A program made the translations under genes and the position numbers. A stretch of 64,000 nucleotides of DNA from assembly GCA_038380435.1 (NCBI GenBank), contig JAWZYU010000005.1, forward strand, positions 36,044,001-36,108,000, written 5' to 3'. Source of the stretch: Ryuthela nishihirai. Lineage: Eukaryota; Arthropoda; Arachnida; Araneae; Heptathelidae. How positions within the stretch are numbered: position 1 is the first letter of the stretch; every line of letters begins with the position of its first letter. The notes below the pieces were generated by a model. The model ran no database searches. It was not told the origin of the DNA and saw only the letters and a program-made list of their open reading frames with translations. This document shows positions 55,349 through 64,000 of this stretch, piece after piece.

Positions 55349-55529
55349 GGGTCAATTTCCTGTTGATTGCAATATAAGGGTCAAAGTTCAGAAGGCAACG
55401 TGGCCCAGCACAGGTCAATTTCCGGTCGATTGCGACATAGGGGGTCCAAGTCAAGAAGGCAACGTGGACGATTGCGACATAGGGGGGGAAAGCACTTCCG
55501 GGGGACTTGCCGGTTGTGATGAAACTACT
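55349..55529 (-). repeat. Right Polinton terminal inverted repeat, 181 bp
   Basis: Inverted copy of 37975-38155. Just inside it (55321-55348) lies one further diverged copy of the internal sub-repeat that the left end lacks, so the two ends differ only by this extra unit. Confidence 0.96.
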
Positions 55530-55535
55530 CCAGTT
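55530..55535. repeat. Right target-site duplication (CCAGTT)
   Basis: Partner of 37969-37974; the host sequence resumes immediately after it. Confidence 0.93.
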
Positions 55536-55969
55536 TCTCCAAAATTTTTATCAAAGGTTATGTTTCAGTTCCGTTTAAAAGCAAGAATTGCAAAACAAGC
55601 AGTAGTTCGAAGATAACAGTTGAATGCTGCGTGAACGAGCAGAGTGGTCTCGAAGGGGATTTCCTCTCTCTTTTACGGTTCTTGTGTTCTGGCCAATTGT
55701 TGGTTTTTTGTGGAGCAAAAAAAAAACCGCTCGCTTTTCTTTTCACTTTCTACACTGTTCTCTTCTGCAAATGTTGATTGAAGTATCTGATGCACACTAA
55801 TCCCTGGACGAACGAGATAAAAACCTTCTTAAATTAAATGCCATCCAATTTTAAATAAGAAGTTTTTTTTCCCATTAATTTCATGTTTATACTCCTTCAA
55901 GCAGCTGCTTGCCACAGAGGAACCTGATATGACAATTGAAGTAACTTAAATTCGCTCTCCGTGTGAGCG

Positions 55970-56330
55970 CCAGACTCGTAATCTGTAGTTCCCAGGTTCG
56001 AGTCCCAGCTGGGTCAGCGTTGAGATTTATCTCCGCAAAATTCCCCGCCCTGCCCACGGTCAGTAGAGGACACCGATGGACTTGGAAAGGCCGCCGTCCG
56101 TCGGATGGGACGTTAAGTCGTGGCCCCGTGTGCGGAAGAGCCATACCCTGTGCACGTTAAAGAACACGCTGGATGGCCTTGACGGGAGGCTACCATCTGT
56201 CTCCCAACAGCTGTTCCAGTGGGTCCCCTCCCCCAACCTCCTCTGAGCCTTCGGGGTCCATGTGACCTTTCCATTTAGCCCATGGTGTGCAAAAAAGTGC
56301 CGCTCAGAGGTAAAACAACCCAACCCAACC
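55970..56330 (+). mobile_element. SINE-A copy 22, head truncated
   Basis: Starts inside the tRNA-like head; target duplication CGTGTGAGCG (55960-55969, 56331-56340). Lies 430 bp right of the Polinton. Confidence 0.9.
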
Positions 56331-56340
56331 CGTGTGAGCG

Positions 56341-56922
56341 TTCACTGCACAGCATATTCTTTCATTCTTTTCGTTAACCTTTTGCACACTGTTCGCTCTC
56401 ACTCCTCCATTTGCGTTTCCACCACCATTTTCTTCTTCTGTCAGTGTCACAGTCAGGCATCCTCTCATCTGGCCACCCACATCAATCCTGATGGCTAGCG
56501 GCCAAGGGCCACCTACTTCGGGCTATCCGTGGATATTGACAGTGACACGAACCGCAACCTCTCTATGCAGTGCAGCTGGGGCGGATTCTCTCCCCAAAAG
56601 ATGGTCGCCATCACCCGTACGTACCCTCTCAGTAACACGTCCCCTGAGCTTCGAGTCTCATCTTCGGTTTCATTAGCCTTCGGATTCCCGCGTCACCAGG
56701 AATTGGTCTATGAACAGATTGATCTCGTGTAAAGCTACACGAGTCTGCGAAAAGGGTGATGATGTGCGAGTCTGTTATTATTTCTCATTGAGAAGCTTTC
56801 GATCACATTCCGTGCGACAGATTAACAAATGAAATTATCTACTTAAAGAAATGAATAAGGGATGGACGTGAAATGGCACTTGATGTCGGAAAAATAAATT
56901 ATTATCAGGCGTCTAATAGATA
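56341..56922. other. Pyrimidine-rich non-repetitive DNA
   Basis: Short overlapping plus-strand frames (56491-56732) have balanced composition but no family or splice evidence; I call no gene. Confidence 0.4.
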
Positions 56923-56934
56923 AGAACTCGGAGG

Positions 56935-57325
56935 GTTGGGTTGGGTTGTTTTACCTCTGAGCGGCACTTTTTTGCACACCATGGGCTAAATGGCCAGGTC
57001 ACAAGGACCCCGAAGGCTCAGAGAAGGTTGGGGGAGGGGACCCACTGGAACAGCTGTTGGGAGACAGATGGTAGCCTCCCGTCAAGGCCATCCAGCGTGT
57101 TCTTTAACGTGCACAGGGTATGGCTCTCCCGCACACGGGGCCACGGCTTAACGTCCCATCCGACGGACGGCGGCCTTTCCAAGCCCATCGGTGTCCCCTA
57201 CTGACCGTGGGCAGGGCGGGGAATTTTGCGGAGATAAATCTCAACGCTGACCCAGCTGGGACTCGAACCTGGGAACTACAGATTACGAGCCTGGCGCGCT
57301 ACCGACTGAGCCACCCCCGCCCCCT
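56935..57325 (-). mobile_element. SINE-A copy 23
   Basis: Full length; target duplication AGAACTCGGAGG (56923-56934, 57326-57337). One of the least diverged copies. Confidence 0.92.
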
Positions 57326-57374
57326 AGAACTCGGAGGACCTCAATAGGAAGGGAACATTATCCTAAAGAAAATA

Positions 57375-57450
57375 TCTACTACTCATCCGGAAATCGAACC
57401 AAGATTCTTTGTTCCACAGTCAAATACGCTAACCACTGCGTCATTGGAAC
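57375..57450 (-). repeat. tRNA-like SINE remnant
   Basis: Inverse of a B box (GGAAATCGAACCAAGATTC) and A-box-like CTAACCACTGCGTC. Similar scraps are at 22268-22325 (minus) and 1785-1855 (plus). Confidence 0.45.
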
Positions 57451-57741
57451 AAACAACAGCTTTTGGAGAAACAATTTACGGTCAGATGCCAAAATTGGTA
57501 CTCAAAATAGAAATACCAATAAAGGAAATGCCTTAAAGGTACTCAAAACAGAAGTGCCTGTAAAGGAAATTCCACAACTGGTACTCAAATTAGTCCTCTA
57601 AAGCAAATTTTCACATTCGGGTTAGACATACATCGTCTTGGGGGTTTTCCTTATGTTACTATTTTAAAATAAATTTTTCCTCCAGGCTCGTAATCTGCAG
57701 TTCCCAGGTCAAGTCCCAACTGTGCCTGAGTTGAAATTTAG

Positions 57742-58131
57742 GGTTGGGTTGTTTTACCTCTGAGCGGCACTTTTTTGCACACCATGGGCTAAATGGCCAG
57801 GTCACATGGACCCCGAAGGCTCAGAGAAGGTTGGGGGAAGGTTGGGGACCCACTGGAATAGCTGTTGGGAGACAGATGGTAGCCTCCCGTCAAGGCCATC
57901 CAGCGTGTTCTTTAACGTGCACAGGGTATGGCTCTCCCGCACACGGAGCCACGGCTTAACGTCCCATCCGACGGACGGCGGCCTTTCCAAGCCCATCGGT
58001 GCCCCCTACTGACCGTGGGCAGGGCGGGGAATTTTGCGGAGATAAATCTCAACGCTGACCCTGCTGGGACTCGAACCTGGGAACTACAGATTACGAGCCT
58101 GGCTCGCTACCGACTGAGCCACCCACGCCCC
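57742..58131 (-). mobile_element. SINE-A copy 24, with a head fragment beside it
   Basis: Full length; target duplication GTTGAAATTTAG (57730-57741, 58132-58143). The target itself is an older plus-strand SINE-A, whose head survives at 57684-57728 and whose diverged body runs on to the right. Confidence 0.9.
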
Positions 58132-58164
58132 GTTGAAATTTAGAGAATTTATTTTTTTTTTTTG

Positions 58165-58405
58165 AGAAAGGAGAACCGGCGAACATTGGTCGCCGTCCGT
58201 TTGATGAAACGTTAGGCCCTGATCCTCAATGCTGCAGAACTATACCCTGCACACGTTAAAGTACACACCTCATAGCTCCTAGACTATATTAAAGGTTCCC
58301 ATTAGTTGTCCAATAGGTCTCCTATAACTTATAGTCCTTATGGCCTGACCATTTAGACCACTGTACTCAAAAGAAGGGCTGCTCAAATATAAAGTAACCC
58401 AAACA
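58165..58405 (+). mobile_element. SINE-A remnant, body of the copy split by copy 24
   Basis: Degenerate body (CGCCGTCCG, ACGTTAAAG, GCTGCTCAAA...AAAGTAACCC in order). Confidence 0.65.
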
Positions 58406-58764
58406 AATTTCTAAAACTATATTGTTTCATACCAACATCTGTAAAATTAATATTTTCCCAACTTTATATTTTCACTGATCATGACTTTTATTTTACGAAT
58501 TTTTTAATAGAAAGCGAATTAATAAGATCTGAAGCGGTCGCCGGAGTATTATAAAATCGCTCCTATGTAAATCACCATAAAGAGCAAAAAACTGCAAAGA
58601 CAACATAAACATTCATTTCTTCTGTAGAATTTATAGTCGGATCTTTTTTCTCCAGAGCTAGATACACTACTGGGTGACATTAAGTGCTTTGCATTTGTGT
58701 TCCATCACTTAAATGGTCTCCTCTAGTATGGTTTAATTGTGATTCCAACCCCCTTTCAGCACAA

Positions 58765-58980
58765 GAGTCATATTGTTTTACCTCTGAGCGGCACTGTTTT
58801 TGTACATAACAGACTAAATGGCCGGGTCACAAAGACCCCAAGGACTCGGAGAAGGTTGAAGAGAGGTATCCATTGGCCAGCAGTTAGGAGACAGATAGAA
58901 GCCTCCGGTCATCTAACGTCCCATCTGACAGATGGAGGCCTTTCCAGACTCATCGGTGCTCTCTTTTTCGGCAATATCAG
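58765..58980 (-). mobile_element. SINE-A remnant
   Basis: Tail end (TTTTACCTCTGAGCGGCAC) and body, internally deleted. Confidence 0.7.
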
Positions 58981-58982
58981 GG

Positions 58983-59345
58983 TGTCATCATCATCATCCT
59001 CAAGCAGCCATGGGCTACGGAGGTCCAACCCTTAATTCAGTCCAGTAGGTTTATATGGATCCTATGTGGTTGACCACTCCTCAGCAGGGTAGAAAAAAAA
59101 AAGAAAAGTAGCAATAAGTTATCCAGATCAGTAGGCCACATTAATCTGGCAGCCCTTCCGTTCACTTCCACAAGAGAGTATCTCTTTTGAAAGGTACTAA
59201 CGGTCTGCACCACGAGAAGACAGGGTCGGACATTAGGTGCTAGGCCTGCCGGTTCTATGCCTGGCCGGTTCTATTTTCATCACTTATTTACAGGGGATTG
59301 GTGCATAGCTCTTCTTCCAGTGACTACCTAGCTACCATTTACAGA
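58983..59345 (-). mobile_element. Internally deleted derivative of the RTE-like LINE
   Basis: On the minus strand the 5' region seen at 14390-14690 runs to about 59045 and is joined directly to the LINE 3' terminus (GTAGCCCATGGCTGCTTGAGG, then GATGATGATGATG). All coding sequence is absent. Confidence 0.7.
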
Positions 59346-60495
59346 CCAAGGTGAGTGTACTCGTAGAGAAATCTAATCGCTGACATAATTGGGACTCTAA
59401 CCTATAAACATTAGATTGCGAGCCTGGAATGATATAGACTGACCAAACCCCAACCCAAGCACAAGAGAACTTATGCTGAAGCTGAAACATCTGAAAAATA
59501 TTTGTCGAGAACCTTCTCCAAGAATGCACATCTTTAAAACAATTTAAAAGCTATAAGACAATCACCTTAAAATCATCACCTTCGATAAGACTGAACGTTT
59601 TCCTGTCTACCTATGCGATACCTATGGCGATTCACGTTTGTCCAATTCTTTGTGATCGTATCAAGAGTCCATGGCAAGGCCTGAAGAGAGATATCCAATA
59701 CAGACAAAAAGTGAGGTTAAAAAGTGAGGTTCTTTCTCCGCCGTCCTTTGAATAAAGAGCACTTTCAAGAATCCTCATAACGATGCCAGTTCTCAGACAC
59801 GCTCTCTCGCTTCGCTTCTCAGTATAATGCATTGGAAGTGCACATGATTTGCCTCTGGCAAGGACGCCGCACCACGTGTCTGCAGACCTAATATGGCGCC
59901 GCTGCCGCCGCGACATTGTCTCCTTCAGAGAGGAGTGACCTTAATTGCATTTTCCTGACCTCTAAGCTACTATTTCCGTTGACCAAATGTCTTAACAGGA
60001 AAAAACAAGACTTAAAAGATCTCACCTCTGATTTTTCCTTACGTAATGTTGGCCACAAGAACAGGCCACGGTTCCTACCTTTCAGGCATTCATTTAGCTT
60101 AACAGTAAACCGAATCAAAACGATAATCAGAAGACTGGAATCGCACTTTTGTCCCAGCCTGAAAGTAAGCTACGAAAATAATCTCTAGGATTGAAATCTA
60201 CAGTTTTAAAGGTGGTTTTCATTGCTGAAAGTTTAAATTTAGGGGAAGTTGATGAAAACGTCCAAATTTCAAATGTCTGAACTGTTTTAATTTTATTCTC
60301 AACAAGTGCAATTCAAGAGTCTTATCTGACTTTCATTTCAATGGCCTTAAACAGCCTGTTCAAGAAGACCTCAATTCTGTGGAGAGCATTGGTTATTACA
60401 TCCCTTATCGAGAATGAGCGAAAGCTTCTATATTAAGAGTTTATCATTTACAGTGAAAACGCAATGCAATAAAAAATAAAATAAAATAAATAAAT
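59346..60495. other. Mostly non-repetitive DNA, possible promoter-like patch
   Basis: AATATGGCGCCGCTGCCGCC at about 59890 is GC-rich in an AT-rich context and resembles a YY1-type start region. Only a 21-codon frame follows. A SINE-A-like scrap lies near 59380-59450. Confidence 0.35.
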
Positions 60496-60692
60496 AAATA
60501 CCCCCTCAAGCAGCTGCTTGCCACAGAGGTCTAACAGGAGCCTGTCAGTTTATATGCCATAGTAGAAGGTCTGTGAGGATGGCAGGACCTCAGCAGAAAA
60601 ACAACACACACATCCATGCCTTACCCGGGGCTCGAACCCAGGTCCCTTAGATCAGTAACCAAGCTTGCTACCACTCGGCCATGGGACGGCTA
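60496..60692 (-). mobile_element. SINE-B copy, full
   Basis: Long AAATA-type tail at the left; well preserved. Confidence 0.9.
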
Positions 60693-61004
60693 AAACATCG
60701 GTTTAAAACAGCATCTTCTGAAGTTTTTTAATTTCCATATCTCGTAACTTTGACTTAAAAACCAAAAGAGCCCGCTTGTCAGCTATTGAGAGTTAGATCG
60801 AAGATTCTCGTTAAGACCATCCAGTGTTTAGCGTGTAAAGAATATGTTCCTCCTTCATGCGTAATAGCATCTGAACTTCAGCAACGGAGAGAGACCTCTT
60901 TAAATTTTACAAAGTCATCTTCTTACTGAGAGCAAGACGCGGATGAAGAGAGAAAATATCGAGATCTCACAATTCATCCTGATCCTTACATACATACGTG
61001 TAGG

Positions 61005-61480
61005 ACTCCAGCAGCCATTGGCTAGGGAGGTCCAATCAGACTGCAATTTGGTTCCCCATTTAGCTCTATCTTGAGCTACTGCTGTTGCAGTTGGTCACTG
61101 GAAACCAGTTCCAAGGAGGTCTTACTTGCGTTTGTCCACCCAGTACATTCTAGGTCTCCTTTTTCTGAAGCCTGTAGTCAGAATGTTCATAACTCTATTC
61201 GCATATCTGTAGTTCTACGTGCTGGAAACATGGTCAGATGAATGCAGTCTCTTCCTGCATAAAGATATTGCTCGAAGGCAGTTGATGTCTACTTTATCTA
61301 ACCTTTTCATCACTTTCATACTCAAATCACCTAATTCCAAAACACTGCATAAATACCTACAATCAAAACCTATCAAGTTTCCTATTTATATTACTTACAA
61401 AGTATCCAAGTTTTACTACCATAGCAAACTTTAGAATACAGGAAGATTTTAGTTTTCAGATGTATATACTTATCTTTCTT
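61005..61480 (-). mobile_element. Old LINE 3' fragment
   Basis: Diverged relative of 13376-13870 on the same strand: the CCAGCAGCCATTGGCTAGGGAGG terminus and a degenerate C-terminal domain with many stops. Confidence 0.65.
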
Positions 61481-61660
61481 TGATCTCTACAGATTCTTAA
61501 AGATCCCAGAAGCAATGATTATTCTCCTATTTATCTGATGTCGCAGATTACCAGTATCTGTCACACAGTTCTTGAAATAATTAAACTGACATTTCCCATA
61601 AAGCACATCCATTCAAAAACATGGAGCACCATCCATCTGACCAATTTTTCATCACATATT

Positions 61661-62049
61661 GGGGCGAGGGTGGCTCAGTCGGTAGCGCGCAAGGCTCGTA
61701 ATCTGTAGTTCCCAGGTTCGAGTCCCAGCTGGATCAGCGTTGAGATTTATCTCCGCAAAATTTCCCCGCCCTGCCCACGGTCAGTAGGGGACACCGATGG
61801 GCTTGGGAAGGCCGCCGTCGGTCGGATGGGACGTTAAGCCGTGGCCCCGTGTGCGGGAGAGACATACCCTGTGCACGTTAAAGAACATGCTGGATGGCCT
61901 TGACGGGAGGCTACCATCTGTCTCCCAACAGCTGTTCCAGTGGGTCCCCTCCCCCAACCTTCTCTGAGCCTTCGGGGTCCTTGTGGCCTGGCCATTTAGC
62001 CCATGGTGTGCAAAAAAGTGCCGCTCAGAGGTAAAACAATCCAATCCAA
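61661..62049 (+). mobile_element. SINE-A copy 25
   Basis: Full length; tail is AATCC repeats instead of AACCC. Flanked by ATCACATATT / ATCACTTATT. Confidence 0.9.
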
Positions 62050-62196
62050 TCATCACTTATTTTCTCTATTTATCACCAAACCTCTTCTATTACATTAGTC
62101 TCAGCAATAGCTTTAATGAAAGCGTTAATATCATCAACATCATTGCCGAAAGGACCAAATGGTCAATATTATCTCAGATATTTCCATATCTCCATA

Positions 62197-63098
62197 CCAG
62201 TGGCTGTGAACCTGTGATCACTAGACCCCTAGTGGTCCGCGACCTATTTTTAATATTCCAGAAAGCTCTAACGAGTACATTTGCCGCGATTACAAAACCA
62301 GTTTAGGTTTTATTACTTTTGGCTAGAATTATGTTAAGTCAGTATGACAACAGTGTCTACCTGATGTTGATCACAACCTGTGATTGGCTCTTGATGATAT
62401 GAATCTCTGGGGCATCCAAGTTTCCAACTCAAATGTTTAGTATCAAATTACAAAATAGCTACCAAAGAGCTAAAGATATAACAGTTCTTGCGTCTTTGAG
62501 GGGCGGGGGTGGCTCAGTAGGTAGCGCGCCAGTCTCGTAATCTGTAGTTCCCAGGTTCGAGTCCCAGCTATGTCAGCGTTGAGATTTATCTCCGCAAAAC
62601 TCCCCGCCCTGTCCACGGTCAGTAGGGGACACCTATGGGCTTGGAAAGGCCGCCGTCAGTCTGATGGGACTTTAAGCCGTGGACCCGTATGCGGGAGAGC
62701 CATACCCTGTGCACGTTAAAGAACACGCTGGATGGCCTTGAAGGGAGGCTACCATCTGTCTCCCAACAGCTGTTCCAGTGGGTCCCCTCCCCCAACCTTC
62801 TCTGAGCCTTCGGGGTCCATGTGACCTGGCCATTTAGCCCATGGTGTGTAAAAAAGTGCCGCTCAAAGGTAAAACAACCCAACTTGCGTCTTCTAGGTAA
62901 TCGTCCTTGTGCTGATCTATATTTCAGTTTAAATGAATATATCAAGAAATTATGAAAATGGAGTCTGCAGAAAGAGGCCGACTTCATAGGGGTCCATCCT
63001 GAGTAAGAAATAACTTCTACGGAAGTAGAAAGAGTTCAGAAAAAATATAACTTCACAGGGGAACCGTGGGGCCGAAAAGGTTGGGAATCATTGATCTG
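62197..63098. mobile_element. hAT-like non-autonomous element carrying SINE-A copy 26
   Basis: Left end CAGTGGCTGTGAACC, then GTGGTCCGCGACC; right end GGTTGGGAATCATTG. The interior (GTATGACAACAGTG...TGATGTTGATCACA) matches 33840-33880. Confidence 0.65.
62497..62882 (+). mobile_element. SINE-A copy 26
   Basis: Full length; target duplication CTTGCGTCTT (62487-62496, 62883-62892), inserted in hAT-like DNA. Confidence 0.9.
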
Positions 63099-63174
63099 GA
63101 TCACTGAGAAAAAATATCCACTAGTAGCTGTTAGATGATAAAGGGAAGAAGACTGTGAAACACGGTAGCACGAT

Positions 63175-63360
63175 TTAACATATCATCCGAAGAGCGGCGG
63201 CCTTTCTAAGCCCATTGCCATCCATTTTCTCACCGAAAGCAGGGTGGCAGGTAGGGGAGATAAATCTCGACACTGCGATAGTTGAATCTGCTAATTTCTG
63301 GGTTCGAGTTGAAATTCGAACCTAGAAACTAGCAGATTACGACTGAGTCAACCCAGATCT
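63175..63360 (-). mobile_element. Old SINE-A-related remnant
   Basis: Degenerate body with GCGGCGGCCTTTCTAAGCCC and GGAGATAAATCTCGACACTG. A similar variant is visible at about 5500-5590. Confidence 0.5.
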
Positions 63361-63642
63361 TAAGTATTTCAGATTTCTAGTCAAAATGTATTGAAAGTAT
63401 TTTGTATCTCTCTCTCACTAACTAAACAAATTGCTTAATTTAAACGAAGTCATTATAATCATGATGCTGAGGAGGTAGTAGCTCCTTGATTCTGAAACTG
63501 AAATTGCTATAATTATGTTATTCTCTACTTGTTTATTATTATCGATTTTTTTCGTTGCATTCTGCCACCCTGCGATTTTTTTTTAAGAAAATATTTTCTT
63601 TTTTGCGTGTGTAAATAAATCCCGGCATTGGAAGTGTTTTTA

Positions 63643-63842
63643 TGTGCCGTCCCGTGGTCGAGTGGTTAGCAGGCATGGCTACTGATCTAAGGGACCTGGG
63701 TTCGAGCCCCGGGTAAGGCATGGATGTATGTGTCGTTTTTCTGCTGAGGTCCTGCCATCCTCTCAGGACTTCTACTCTGGCATATAAACTGACAGGCTCC
63801 TGTCAGACCTCTGTGGCAAGCAGCTGCTTGAGGGGGTATTTA
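63643..63842 (+). mobile_element. SINE-B copy, full
   Basis: Complete head, palindrome, terminal box and ATTT tail. Confidence 0.9.
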
Positions 63843-64000
63843 TTTTTTAAATAAACTAGACACTATACTAAATATCACGGTGAAGAACAAAATATGTGTA
63901 TATTTCAAAAACAAACAACAGCTATATAGGTGCATTAGAAATTTGCTGTTAATGCCTACATTAATGAAATTGCTAATATTTCATTTCCCCGCCAGATGTT

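Larger units (their letters stand above)
37975..55529. mobile_element. Complete Polinton/Maverick (adintovirus-like) element
   Basis: A 17,555-bp self-synthesising DNA transposon/endogenous virus-like element. The sequence shows 181-bp terminal inverted repeats that match at every base compared, a 6-bp target duplication CCAGTT on both sides, and between them the Polinton core set: protein-primed PolB, retroviral-like integrase, adenain-like protease, packaging ATPase and two capsid-type proteins. Termini begin AGTAGTTTC, in keeping with the AG start known for Polintons. Layout is bipartite: PolB on the plus strand (39.3-46.8 kb), all other genes on the minus strand (55.2-47.7 kb), converging near 47.3-47.7 kb. 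Every expected ORF is open, and intact TSD plus identical TIRs suggest a recent insertion. Base composition of the genes is more balanced than the AT-rich host flanks. Confidence 0.96.

Overview
The window looks like animal genomic DNA, most likely an arthropod and by guess a chelicerate. It is AT-rich and intron-bearing, and it is crowded with two tRNA-derived SINE families, fragments of non-LTR retrotransposons, Tc1/mariner and hAT DNA transposons, and foldback MITEs. I see no bacterial gene organisation. The species cannot be named from the sequence alone.

The centrepiece is a complete Polinton/Maverick (adintovirus-like) element at 37975-55529 (17,555 bp). It has 181-bp terminal inverted repeats that read as identical, flanked by a 6-bp target-site duplication (CCAGTT) at 37969-37974 and 55530-55535. 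The left, plus-strand side carries one large protein-primed DNA polymerase B gene. It appears spliced from four exons: three short N-terminal exons embedded in homologous introns full of a ~120-bp tandem repeat, then a 3.7-kb exon with all exonuclease and polymerase motifs. The right, minus-strand side carries, reading from the right TIR inward, a proline-rich acidic/basic protein, a conserved protein of unknown function, a protein with PC4-like modules, and then nine mutually overlapping ORFs: a membrane-anchored PC4-like protein, the DDE integrase with a chromodomain, a minor capsid candidate, a basic core protein, the major capsid candidate, an adenain-like protease, the packaging ATPase, a small protein with a hydrophobic tail, and a small charged protein. 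Together these would replicate (PolB), integrate (INT), and build, mature and fill a virion (capsid proteins, protease, ATPase). All ORFs are open, so the copy may be young and functional.

Left flank (1-37974): SINE copies, often with clear target-site duplications; a decayed RTE-like LINE (about 14350-17020) and smaller LINE pieces; Tc1-type foldback MITEs (12485, 17032, 19510-20207, 25705); a nearly intact Tc1-like DD34E transposon with one frameshift (31700-33246); a possible two-exon host gene on the minus strand (23295-23902); a GC-rich single-copy-looking island (11270-12470); and a probable first coding exon of a host gene on the minus strand (36392-36707), 1.3 kb from the Polinton insertion.

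Right flank (55536-64000): more SINE copies, an internally deleted LINE derivative (58983-59345), hAT-like non-autonomous DNA (62197-63098) and AT-rich DNA in which I recognise no gene.
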